A stretch of 12,580 nucleotides of DNA from Neolecta irregularis DAH-3 (lineage: Eukaryota > Ascomycota > Neolectomycetes > Neolectales > Neolectaceae), in NCBI GenBank assembly GCA_001929475.1, contig LXFE01004026.1, positions 1-12,580 of the forward strand, written 5' to 3'. Below the pieces are notes generated by a model. That model was given only the letters and a program-made list of their open reading frames with translations. It had not been told where the DNA came from and searched no databases. Both the position numbers and the translations under genes were made by a program. Shown piece by piece: positions 1 to 8,129 of the stretch (the stretch's first letter is position 1; every line of letters starts with the position of its first letter).

Positions 1-141
1 TCACTGAATAAAAGAATGTAAAAATATAAGCTTCCAAACCTAGAACTTACCTAGCGACCTCCATCATTCTGAATAAAAGAATGTAAAAATATAAACCTCC
101 AAACCTCAGAACTTACCTAGCGACCTCCATCACTCTGAATA
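1..141. repeat. Tandem repeat, ~65-bp unit, cut by window edge
   Basis: Two nearly complete copies start at 4 and 69 (beginning ctgaataaaagaatg), and the first six bases of a third, ctgaat, are at 135. The period is 65 then 66 bp with only a few differences, and the array may continue left of the window. On the minus strand each unit reads as a complete splice unit: a TTCAG acceptor, 18 bases, then a GTAAGT donor. The implied introns are 116-69 (48 nt) and 50-4 (47 nt). It may be the exon-intron end of a gene lying mostly outside the window, or a plain minisatellite that happens to contain splice-like words. Confidence 0.8.
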
Positions 142-1342
142 GAGGATATGGACAGGGATTTTAGAATAATTGTTTGGAATAGATATCTGACTAAGATTTG
201 AATGGGGTTTATTGAGTGCAATACCGGAAACAGCCTGACTATGCTGACAGAAGCTTCACGATACCAAAACCTAAACCTCTGAACATTGATTGGCGCAAAA
301 ATTCGAGTTTAGTGGTAACTCTTGTCGTACCAACTCACACATTATCACGAGATGTCCTTCCCCTGGATACTCTGCAATATTCACGCAGTTTAGCCAAAGG
401 CATCTACTACTATTGTTGCTCGTTTATTCTAAAAGGCCTTCAGTCCTCGCCTCAGTCAAATTCATCATACTGGAATCATCAAGTTATCCGAGTACAGAAC
501 CTGGTTCCGGGTTTTTCTACGATGGCTCTCGGTTTCCTACAGAGTATTTTCGATGTGCAGGAGTATGGGAGACGCCAGGAATCACTAGGCAGAAGCCGGG
601 GGCTGTGCATCGTTCTTTATTTATCACCTTGCCTTTGTTGGCGCAAGAGGATTTAGTGCCCCTGCGGGCGGATGTTTAGTGGACAGGTTCCCCTTTTCCG
701 ATAGAACAAGACAAGACGGCTACTCTACTCACAGAACTTATCGCGCAGAATCCGTCCCAAGGGTCAAAGTCAGGAAGAGGATGGATATCAAGTGATAGTT
801 GATTGTGGTGAAGGGGAGGGTGGTAGCGGATAGGGTTCTTTAGTTGTGCTTTTGATCTTTGGTATATTTTTGATATGATTGATTGATTTTTGTGAGAAAG
901 AGGGGCGGAGGACTAATCTATATACCTGCAGAACACAACATACTTCCTTCCACTACACGCTGTAGGTTAAAAAAGGGAAAGCTAAGCCCCGTTTACATAC
1001 GGTGACTCGTCAGCACGCCCCATACTCCCGGTACAAAGATACTCTAAGGAAGACAGAGGGCCGACGTCGGAAGCAGGACCGCGCCAAGCAGATAGGATAA
1101 GGAATCGCGAATGAGATAGGTGATAGCAAAATTCGTGGAGGAAGAGGGGAGGAGGGAGGTGTCCCGATATTGACGTTAAGCGTAAATTCTCAGTTTAGCA
1201 TTTCTTTACGACAAACTGCAATATCACATCGGAAGTGAAACATAAAAAATGACTTTTTATATTACTTTAGATAAACCGACAAGAAATTTCGGAAGCTTCT
1301 GGAGATGCTGCCATGGAATACTGCCAACGACGATTCACGCAA
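142..1342. other. Intergenic stretch without a supportable gene
   Basis: Short open stretches exist in all three plus frames (for example 216-656, 290-679 and 586-795), but none shows a recognisable domain or a consistent exon chain. The third frame reads fairly protein-like around 601-792 and could be a decayed exon, which I cannot support further. At 235-300 there is a sequence resembling the repeat family at 2640-3411 (shared words aacctctg, cattgattggcg). A similar atattgacg word occurs near 1167. The part next to 1343 should contain the 3' flank of the cysteine-rich gene. No tRNA or rRNA was seen. Confidence 0.5.
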
Positions 1343-2307
1343 TCAGCCTCTCCAGTTACCGGGCGGCCCTAATTCAGCTCGCCCATCAGCATACCCATTG
1401 TTCGACTGTGCGTCGCTGACCGAATGGAACCCACCGACGCTGTCGTAACTGGCACCGCCAATGTAGGAACCGTCACCGGAGGCGGTTGCGACGACTCTCG
1501 AGCCGACCAGGTTACCATTCTCATCACTACCAGAAACACGGGTGTCGACCATTTCAGCCCCGGGGAGGACAGTGACGTGATTATCCCCGGTAGTAGCTGT
1601 AAGCCCGACGGCTTGACCCTCGCCATGCGAGTAGCCATTGTGAAGAGCTCCGATAGTGCCGTAGGACGCTTGCTTGCATTGCTGAGTACGAGAAATGCAG
1701 CCGCCAGAAGCCTCACACGGTCGCTGGCCGATCGGACACTGCTGCGACGGGCAATATCCCTGAGCGACGCAGCTGTTTGTGGACGCACACCATTGCTCAC
1801 CCCCCTGACAGCAGGCCTGTCCCAAAGGCTGACAGCTCCCGGTTGTCGGACACCATTGGCCACCACCCAAACACCGCTGCTGCGAGCAAGGCTGTGTACC
1901 AGGAATGCATCGGCCCGCACACCATTGCTCTTTAAACGAACACTGCGGCGGCGACGACGGGCAGGGCTGTCCAATGGGAGTACACGGACCGTTTGACGAA
2001 CATGATCTAAAACCAACCGAACAGCAAGCCTGTCCCGAAGAATGACAGCTATTGGTTGCCGGACACCATTGGCCAGCCGAACACTGCGACGGCGGGCAAA
2101 TCTGTCCCGGAAGATGACATCTTTCGGCTACCGGACACCAATTGGGGCATTGGTCTTTATTTGCTATCAGAAAACAGAAATCGAAAAGACCTACCAGGGA
2201 CCGGCGAGCCTATCAATCAGCAACGAAACAATGAAAGACAAACCAAAGATCTGCAGGAGCCCGACGGCAAAGAAGACGATACGACATAGCTTGTTGGAAT
2301 AAGCCAT
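1343..2307 (-). CDS. Secreted cysteine-rich repeat protein, family unknown
   Basis: Two exons, 2307-2244 and 2163-1343, are joined over an 80-nt phase-1 intron (GTTTGT donor, CTGATAG acceptor) and give 294 residues. The start is the ATG at 2307, about 65 bp below a TATA box. Residues 1-22 form a classic signal peptide: KLCR, then a hydrophobic core, ending IFA before NKDQC, so the product is probably secreted or wall-bound. Residues 27-184 contain about 28 cysteines in degenerate modules of about 22-30 residues built on QWCP-x4-SC-x4-GQ-x-CC (for example near residues 52, 124 and 147). Residues 185-294 have no cysteine and are rich in Gly, Ser, Asn and Asp. The module resembles disulfide-knotted extracellular repeats, but I recognise no named family. 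The joined frame is supported by the signal peptide and by the cysteine pattern continuing right up to the splice. An effector, adhesin or wall protein are all possible; the function is unknown. Confidence 0.8.
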
Positions 2308-2371
2308 TGTGCAAATTCGAGTAAAGCTGTTGCAGGTATAACTCCTGCCTTTCCACGACCTTGAACACCGG

Positions 2372-2379
2372 CTTTTATA
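2372..2379 (-). promoter_or_regulatory. TATA box of the cysteine-rich gene
   Basis: The minus strand reads TATAAAAG from 2379 to 2372, 64 bases upstream of the ATG at 2307. This spacing leaves a leader of about 30-40 nt. It is a perfect consensus TATA, which fits a strongly regulated, inducible gene. Confidence 0.6.
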
Positions 2380-2664
2380 ATTTTCCAGTCAACAGCGTTC
2401 TCTCTCGGCATCGGGTTTTCTCGCTCCGAAACGATTTCAAACTGCCCATTTCGAGCACTGGCGCTTATTGATCAGCGTAAAGTAGAGGCCTGTTCATCGT
2501 GCTCGTAAATTCTTCGACCGCACTAGACAAAACCTTTCCCACTCTCCCGTGTCACATCATGTTCAATAAGTCCCGGATCACAAGGGTGCGCTTGCACCAA
2601 GCGTCGGGTGTAATGGACTCGGCCCAGATTGTGGTATATATAGTGTCCCCCATTGGTAATACTA

Positions 2665-2890
2665 CACTATCGACGCTTCACCATTTGAAACCCAACCTCT
2701 GATCATTGATCGGCGAATTGAGGCTCTGCCAGGACTTTTGTTTATATAACATTCTACTTGATAGAGTAATCATATCGATGCTTCAACCCATAAAAATTCA
2801 ACCCTTTTGATTAGCGAATAGAGGTTCGACCAGTATTTTTGTTTATATAATTATTCTACTTGATAGAGTAGTCATATCGACGCTTGTGTT
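2665..2890. repeat. Degenerate tandem repeat, ~102-bp unit
   Basis: Two diverged units lie side by side, with the start of a third. The word tttatataa is at 2741 and 2842, ctacttgatagagta at about 2754 and 2856, and atcgaYgctt at 2670, 2774 and 2876. The period is 101-103 bp. Each unit also contains a gattgRtcggcgaat / gattagcgaat motif shared with the repeats at 3151-3411. No ORF or terminal repeat of a transposon is visible. Confidence 0.65.
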
Positions 2891-3150
2891 AGGAAAATGA
2901 TATAGTAATCTTTTGGAAGATATTTTAAAGCTCTTGTGTGGCTTTTCCTTTAGTCAGAGTCTAGGTTTCTATAACCGACACGGCTATTTCGTAGACCTGT
3001 AGGTGCTTGCTTGTAGGACCGGTGAATAGAGCAATACTCATCCAGCGAAGGAATCTAACAATCGGTTTTTCTCATTTTTATTCAAGTCATCCAAGTCTGC
3101 AAAGCTCTACAACTGCAACCTGTGTGTTACACGCTTAAACACTTCAAAAT

Positions 3151-3411
3151 TATACCCTTTATCATTCGTTGGCAGGAAATTTAGTCTTCTATGTGGCAAG
3201 GTTATAATATTGACGTGTGCTATATGAAAACTAAACCGTCTGATCATTGATTGGCGGAAAATTGATCCTAGTCCAAGCTTTTCGAATATTGAAACTCCCC
3301 TTGTGTAAGACTACAATATTGACGCTTCACACCCTCTATCATTGGTGACGGGAAATTTAGTCTTCTCCATAATAAGGCTATAATATTGACGTTTCGCTAT
3401 ATCGAAAACTT
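3151..3411. repeat. Second block of the same degenerate repeat family
   Basis: The words tatcatt-x(4-6)-ggRaatttagtcttct occur at about 3160 and 3337 (period about 177 bp), and taatattgacg occurs at 3205 and 3381, with a related caatattgacg at 3314. A complete ctgatcattgattggcgg core lies at 3239-3256. The order of words (atattgacg, then gaaaac or gaaacc, then gatcattgattggcg, then ggaaattta) matches the block at 2665-2890 and the copy near 235-300. They are probably remnants of one dispersed element. What it is, I cannot say. Confidence 0.55.
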
Positions 3412-4005
3412 GTGCCAATCCTTTCAAAGTGCATTAACACCAAACACCTACTAGTCGGACCACACCAAAATCCATTAGAATTGCCTATCGCTTCCTCACC
3501 TTCCATCGAATTACTCAGCGTTTATCACTATCTGAAATTTATTCCTCTTCCGAAATCACCCTTTCTATCAGAAGTACCTACCATGGAAACCCCCTGTTCG
3601 CCTTCTTCAAAAATCCGCGTTCTCATCCAACATAGTTCCTGCTTACAGCAGTGCGACGTAAAGCCTAGCGGAACGCTAGATTGCACATGTACATCATGAT
3701 GAAACAAATACTCAAGTCTCCAACAACAAAACACATCAAGACAATTAAAAAGACGACTATAAACAGAATGACGTAGATATAAGTAACGATCATATAATGC
3801 AAAGGAAGAAAAAAAAAGAGAGAGAGCAAGTCGATCGAAAGGACCTCTGACGACAATAAGACGTCTAAAAGCACAAGAATGAAAAAAGAAGGAAAGTAAA
3901 CTCGAGACAAACGCCGCTTGGCCTAATCTAAACCATCAATCCAACCAATTAACCATACGATACCACCCAAACACGATTAAAAGAAATAAAAGCAATAAAA
4001 GAAGG
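3412..4005. other. 3' flank of palI, no gene seen
   Basis: The stretch from 3700 to 4005 is A-rich on the plus strand (T-rich in the direction of palI transcription), including an aaaaaaaaa-gagagagag tract near 3808-3826. It probably holds the palI 3' UTR and polyadenylation site. A hydrophobic minus-strand ORF (3910-3665) is explained by this T-richness. A plus-strand ORF at 3412-3699 has no recognisable domain. Confidence 0.5.
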
Positions 4006-6351
4006 TCAATATTTCCCTGGTGTGGGGTATCCCCTTGCATCTTGCATCGATGGATTACCAGGCGTCAATCCCCTACGCTTTCCATGGGGGTTTCTTAGCG
4101 GGACTTCAAAATCGGGGTTTCCCTGGAATAATACGTCATTGTGTTTAGAGGGTGGAGGGTCAGATAGAGGCTGCTGCTGCGGACCTGAAGGTTGCCATCT
4201 GGGATTCACGGGACGCTGTGAGACGCTAGTGAAATGCGAACTATTGCTCGCAGCACCTGGACTTTGTGGACCTGGATCAAGTTCACCAGGTGCAGTATCG
4301 AAGCGGGGGTCAACATCTTCATAGTAATTCGTTCTCGGCGAGTGGGTTTGTGACGTCGAGCTGCGTTTTGTAATTAGTGGGACAGGCAACGGAGGCGAAG
4401 TATTCCAGCTTTTTCGAAGGGGTGCATATTCCACCACGGGGTTGCCTGCGCCCGGATCAGGCGAGTAGATACTACTTGCCGACGCAATGCTTTTGGCGCT
4501 TGGAGAAGAATCAGAATCGGATTGTGGGATTGTTTGAGTGATTTGACCGGGATCAAAGAAAGCGGAATCAAGGGCTCTGGTGTTTGGAATTTCGTGCTCT
4601 GGTGGTGATTTGGTGGGTGAATTTGAAGTTTTGGCTGGTACTTGATAAGTTGTCTTTGCTCTTGTGTTTTCTTCAAAAGGTTGATCAGTCGGTAAGCTCT
4701 TGTTTCTTTGAGCCGGAGTCAAAGAGGTTGCTAAGGGATTTGAAAAGCTGTGGGTTAAACGCAAAGGAATTAATTCATTGTCGTTGGGCGGGTTTCTTGA
4801 TTGATCAAATGAACGGCGATGCTCGCCGAAGCGTGATGAGGATGAATTTGAGGTTTGTGTACGTAACGGTGGGCCATTCATCAGTCGAGGTCCTTGTGAT
4901 CCAGGTTGAAAGGAGGCCCCGGGCATATATCTGTGTCCATGAGGACCCGGGTCGGAATTCTCCCGGGCCCGTGCTTCGCTCATATATGGCGCACGAGGGA
5001 TATCTTCAGAGATGCGGCCTTTGTATGAGTCTAGATATGGAGGCTGGCGACCATCGGGATAAGGAACGCGAGGCAGATCTCCATGATGCCCCTCGACAAA
5101 AGGACCACGACGTCCATCATCAAAACGACCCTGATACCCGTCAGGAAACGAGCCCTGAGACACATCATTCATTCGTCCAGCTGGATGATTTTGACGGCGA
5201 TGTAGAGGCACATCATCCGGGTACCCTCTACTCATCGGCGGCGGTAATCCCGGTCCGGGTCTCGATGAGCCGTACTGATTTGGCGGATACTGGTTTTGGC
5301 CAAGGGTTTGAACTGGCCTTCGCTCTGGAGAAAATCTAGTACCGTGATTGGGCTGTCCGGAATACTGCAAATTTCTACCAGTTCCTGGTGCAAAAGGGTG
5401 ATAATTTTGAGGATACCCTACAATACCGTTTACATTCTCTCCAGGCGTTGAAATTTCTGATCTAGATTCGCCTCGTTTCAAGGGCACCCGATCCGGGGTA
5501 AGTGTACGCGAAGATGATTCTTTAGGATCGTCATTTACAGTAAATTCGGCGAATTTAGGAAGATCAGCAGATGGTCGCTTCCAAGAATTATTCATTCTAC
5601 TTTCATCCTGTAGATTCTGGTGTTTTGCATCGAAAAATGAAGGTCCTATCATTTGTTGATCTTCAGCCAACCGCTGACGGTTCTTTCTACGGCCAACTAA
5701 TTTTCTCGCAACGCATAAAGCGACTACAAGATAAAAAAAAGGGCCAAGGGAGACGTACTTGTAGCAGAGAGATTGAGAGCGGACGCGGCGATTGTGAGGA
5801 AACTACCGGTAGATGTATTTGGCATGAACGCAATAAGATCAACTAGAAACGTGACGAGCGATAGTATCGTTCCCAATACAGAGAACATTACTAGAGCAAG
5901 CATGAACCGCATCGAATGTGCAGGAGATCGAATGTGGGCGGATGCGGCAAGTATAAGAGTGAGCAGGACCCAGCCTGTAGAAACAAGGTGCAAGACGAGT
6001 AAATGTGTCAATACATTTCGAATTGATGCAGGTAGTGTAAATGACGGTTCAGCCGAGGACGGAAAAGCAGAATCTATGAAAAGAGTTAGTCTAGTGTATG
6101 AAACGAAACCCGATGAGCGGATAAAAAATAACCAGGATCTTGGTTCAAGGCATACCCATATCATACCCCAATCCAACTGGAGTACATGTATTTCCCGTAC
6201 AACTTCCAAATACGCCAAATTTAACATCTCCTACTGATCCCAGGGGAAAAGTACGAGTAATCGGGGGCGATAAACAACTCAACAAAAGCAGGACAAAAGC
6301 GCACAAAAGCAAGAATGCGCCCGGAGTAACCGCTCTCGGTCGAATAACCAT
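4006..6351 (-). CDS. palI: PalI/Rim9 pH-response membrane protein (SUR7/PalI family)
   Basis: Three exons (6351-6156, 6073-5759, 5723-4006) give 742 residues. The first intron is 82 nt (GTATGC donor, branch GACTAAC, TTCATAG acceptor). The second is only 35 nt (GTACGT...TTGTAG) and restores the fourth membrane helix. Helices lie at about residues 11-28, 85-110, 120-147 and 155-177. The first extracellular loop has the family motif FGVFGSC-x4-C (C51, C56). A basic RKLVGRKNRQR stretch follows helix 4, then a long, disordered, Pro/Gly/Ser-rich cytoplasmic tail, usual for filamentous fungi. Around residues 360-405 it carries loose F-x-[DE]-G-x-x-G repeats. PalI/Rim9 is an auxiliary plasma-membrane component that helps localise the alkaline-pH sensor PalH/Rim21 upstream of PacC activation. 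The start is the first ATG and gives an N-terminus typical of the family. No paralog or operon-like neighbour is implied. Identification is firm; the 35-nt intron is inferred from homology. Confidence 0.92.
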
Positions 6352-6646
6352 TTAAAGAAAAAAACCAAGCTCGCAGTACGTTTGGATAACCCTAGAAAAG
6401 AGGGCGCATGTGCACGGATGTAGGAAGCGGGGGTGGAGGTTTGAAGGTTACGTTGCGCGACAAACTGTCTTTGGACTTATCTTTTAACCGGCGGTAATTA
6501 AAGAAATGGCGCAATTAAAGATGACTAGTAATAGCCACTGATTTTTTATTATCTCAAGATTACCTTTCATTGAATAGAGTATAAATAATTCAACAATTTT
6601 GGACATGATAATTCAAAAGACAGACTCAAATAAAAAGTAGAATTTC

Positions 6647-6652
6647 CTTGGC
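6647..6652 (-). promoter_or_regulatory. Possible PacC site upstream of palI
   Basis: The minus strand reads GCCAAG, the PacC/Rim101 core GCCARG, about 296 bp upstream of the palI ATG. A hexamer like this is expected by chance every couple of kilobases, so it is only suggestive. It would fit feedback of the pH pathway on one of its own components. Confidence 0.2.
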
Positions 6653-6744
6653 GCTAAACAGTTTATATTCTTCAAGGAATACCCTGGTGTAAAATCACAT
6701 ACTAATAAACAGGATTAAAACGAAAAATGGCAGATTAAAATAGA

Positions 6745-6999
6745 TCAAGTTGTCTCGCGTCTATTTAGAAATTCGTCCATCCATCCATCGCCGCCATCGA
6801 AAATGCCTGTTTGGGAATATTCTGATTTTGTTAGTGGATTCCAGGGTTGATTATTGCTTGATTGGGATTGACACCCACTGTGTGAATCATGTTGTTCCTC
6901 TTGTTGATGTTGCTGCTCTGCTTGCTGGACATCCCCGTGTGCAATCTCTAACAATCGATAAAGACCAGCAACACACCTCCTCGCCTCCAGATTCGTCAC
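6745..6999 (-). CDS. Doubtful small ORF, Gln/His-rich with acidic C-terminus
   Basis: An 84-codon minus-strand frame ends at 6745. It begins LEARRCVAGLYRLLEIA, continues with a Gln/Glu/His-rich run and ends DGGDGWMDEFLN followed by a short basic tail. An acidic-aromatic ending of this kind is common at the C-termini of fungal Zn2Cys6 transcription factors, so this might be a last exon or a relic of one. However, the upstream DNA has in-frame stops, I could not find joining exons, and the only start in frame is a GTG. It may also be chance. No function is assigned. Confidence 0.2.
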   Translation of the reverse strand: MTNLEARRCVAGLYRLLEIAHGDVQQAEQQHQQEEQHDSHSGCQSQSSNNQPWNPLTKSEYSQTGIFDGGDGWMDEFLNRRETT

Positions 7000-7843
7000 G
7001 GAAACTTAACCTTTTCTACTTGAATTTTCAAGTAATCGTATTAATTACTGTATCCACAATCATTGCAAAGTGTAAAACGACCGAGGCAGTCATAAAATAA
7101 TACAACAATCTCAATAAATCCTATATCTAGTTAATGTTAGGGTAAATTATAACATACAGATTCGGAGAGAAATGGATTTGCGGGGACGACATCGAGCAAG
7201 GCGATTGTAGTCTGTAGAGAAGGCGCTTTTGATGCAGGGTGATTTTGAAGGATTTGCTATCCCACTTGGTACCAGTACCCTGCAGTTTGTTTGTTCAAAA
7301 CAAGGGAAAAGATATAGTCGATGGATGAAGATTCGCCATTGAGGGATAGTTTCAGGAGACTTGTTGGAGAAAGGGGTAGTTTGGATCTGGGTACTCAAGG
7401 GGAGGTGTGGAGAAAGACAAGATTTCCAGCTGAGCAAAGCTGCATCTACTATGGAGAAGGAGGAGTAATATGGCGAGACACCCAGTTGCATCAACACTTA
7501 AAATCCAGTGTCCACCTGCCTGCCTGGCGGGCCACCGGCGGGCGGGTGGGGCCTCTTCGGCAGGATTTTTATGCCTCCCGCCTTCACCAAGAGATCCAAC
7601 CACCCACCTGGAGAATGCGCTGGCAGGCTGTGAGTTGTACGGAAGTTTGGCTGTTTCCTTCATGTGATGCTTCTTCAAGGGTCCCCTTTTGACTTTCTTA
7701 TATTGAATTTGTTGGTATACCATTAGTTTTGCCTTTAAATTCCGATCCCGATAGTGTTTGTTTCGTTTGAATACGTTGGTTGGTTGTTCAAACTGTGAAT
7801 TGATTGCAATTTGCTCAAAGTTATACTCGCAAGATTTGTCACT

Positions 7844-7855
7844 TGTCACGTGACA
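7844..7855. promoter_or_regulatory. Perfect palindrome TGTCACGTGACA (E-box type)
   Basis: Twelve bases are perfectly palindromic around CACGTG. GTCACGTGAC is the extended site bound by Cbf1/USF-type bHLH proteins. It lies in the spacer about 1.5 kb upstream of palI and close to no clear start, so the gene it would serve is unknown. Confidence 0.35.
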
Positions 7856-8080
7856 CATTGATCAGGATGATACGACATAAACTTTGCATGGGTAGCATAT
7901 TCCCACCAATGACTGAAATGGCCAGATAGAAATCATTTTATGTTAGCAAGTCTGATAGCAGTCTTGTCGTTCTGAATTTCGTACTCATGGTCCTTCGTGC
8001 CTCACTGCACCAGGCCGGAAATTATCTAGACTTGAGTCACATCGAAATACACAGTATTCGAGTACCGTATATAATATAAG

Positions 8081-8123
8081 ATGATATCATGTATATATAC
8101 TATAATAGCATGTATGATATCAT
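8081..8123. terminator. A+T-rich palindromic 3' region of the acyltransferase gene
   Basis: The perfect 10-bp palindrome ATGATATCAT occurs at 8081-8090 and again at 8114-8123, on either side of a tatatatac stretch, starting just after the stop codon at 8132-8130. TATATA-like words are typical efficiency elements of fungal 3'-end formation. The copies could also pair into a hairpin. A role in transcript ending is inferred from position only. Confidence 0.3.
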
Positions 8124-8129
8124 ATGTCT

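Larger units (their letters stand above)
6352..8129. other. Long spacer: palI promoter and acyltransferase 3' region
   Basis: This 1.8-kb stretch separates two minus-strand genes. The part next to 6351 should hold the palI promoter and leader, and it is A+T-rich with no clear TATA at the expected distance. The part next to 8129 should hold the acyltransferase 3' UTR. Between them lie several medium open frames on both strands (7321-7692 plus, 7858-7352 minus, 7497-7147 minus) with no domain I recognise. A short G+C-rich patch (7508-7562, gcctgcctggcgggcc and ggcgggcggg) stands out from the background. A decayed gene here cannot be excluded. Confidence 0.5.

Noticed and set aside
216-679. Two overlapping plus-strand open frames of 146 and 129 codons
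   Set aside because: They lie in the same DNA in different frames, have no domain or sensible composition, and part of the DNA belongs to a repeat family.
586-795. Third-frame open stretch that reads fairly protein-like
   Set aside because: It has no start, no splice partners and no family match; an open stretch of 70 codons is common by chance.
1424-1996. 190-codon plus-strand frame opposite the cysteine-rich gene
   Set aside because: It is a shadow of the repetitive minus-strand exon; the minus frame has a signal peptide and a regular cysteine pattern.
3665-3910. Hydrophobic minus-strand ORF resembling a small membrane protein
   Set aside because: It lies in the T-rich 3' flank of palI; the hydrophobicity follows from T-rich codons.
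4584-5339. 251-codon plus-strand frame
   Set aside because: It is antisense to the palI tail and has no recognisable features.
7321-7692. 123-codon plus-strand frame starting MDEDSPLRDSFRRL
   Set aside because: The first third looks protein-like, but the rest reads through a G+C-rich simple patch, and minus-strand frames cover the same DNA; no family match.
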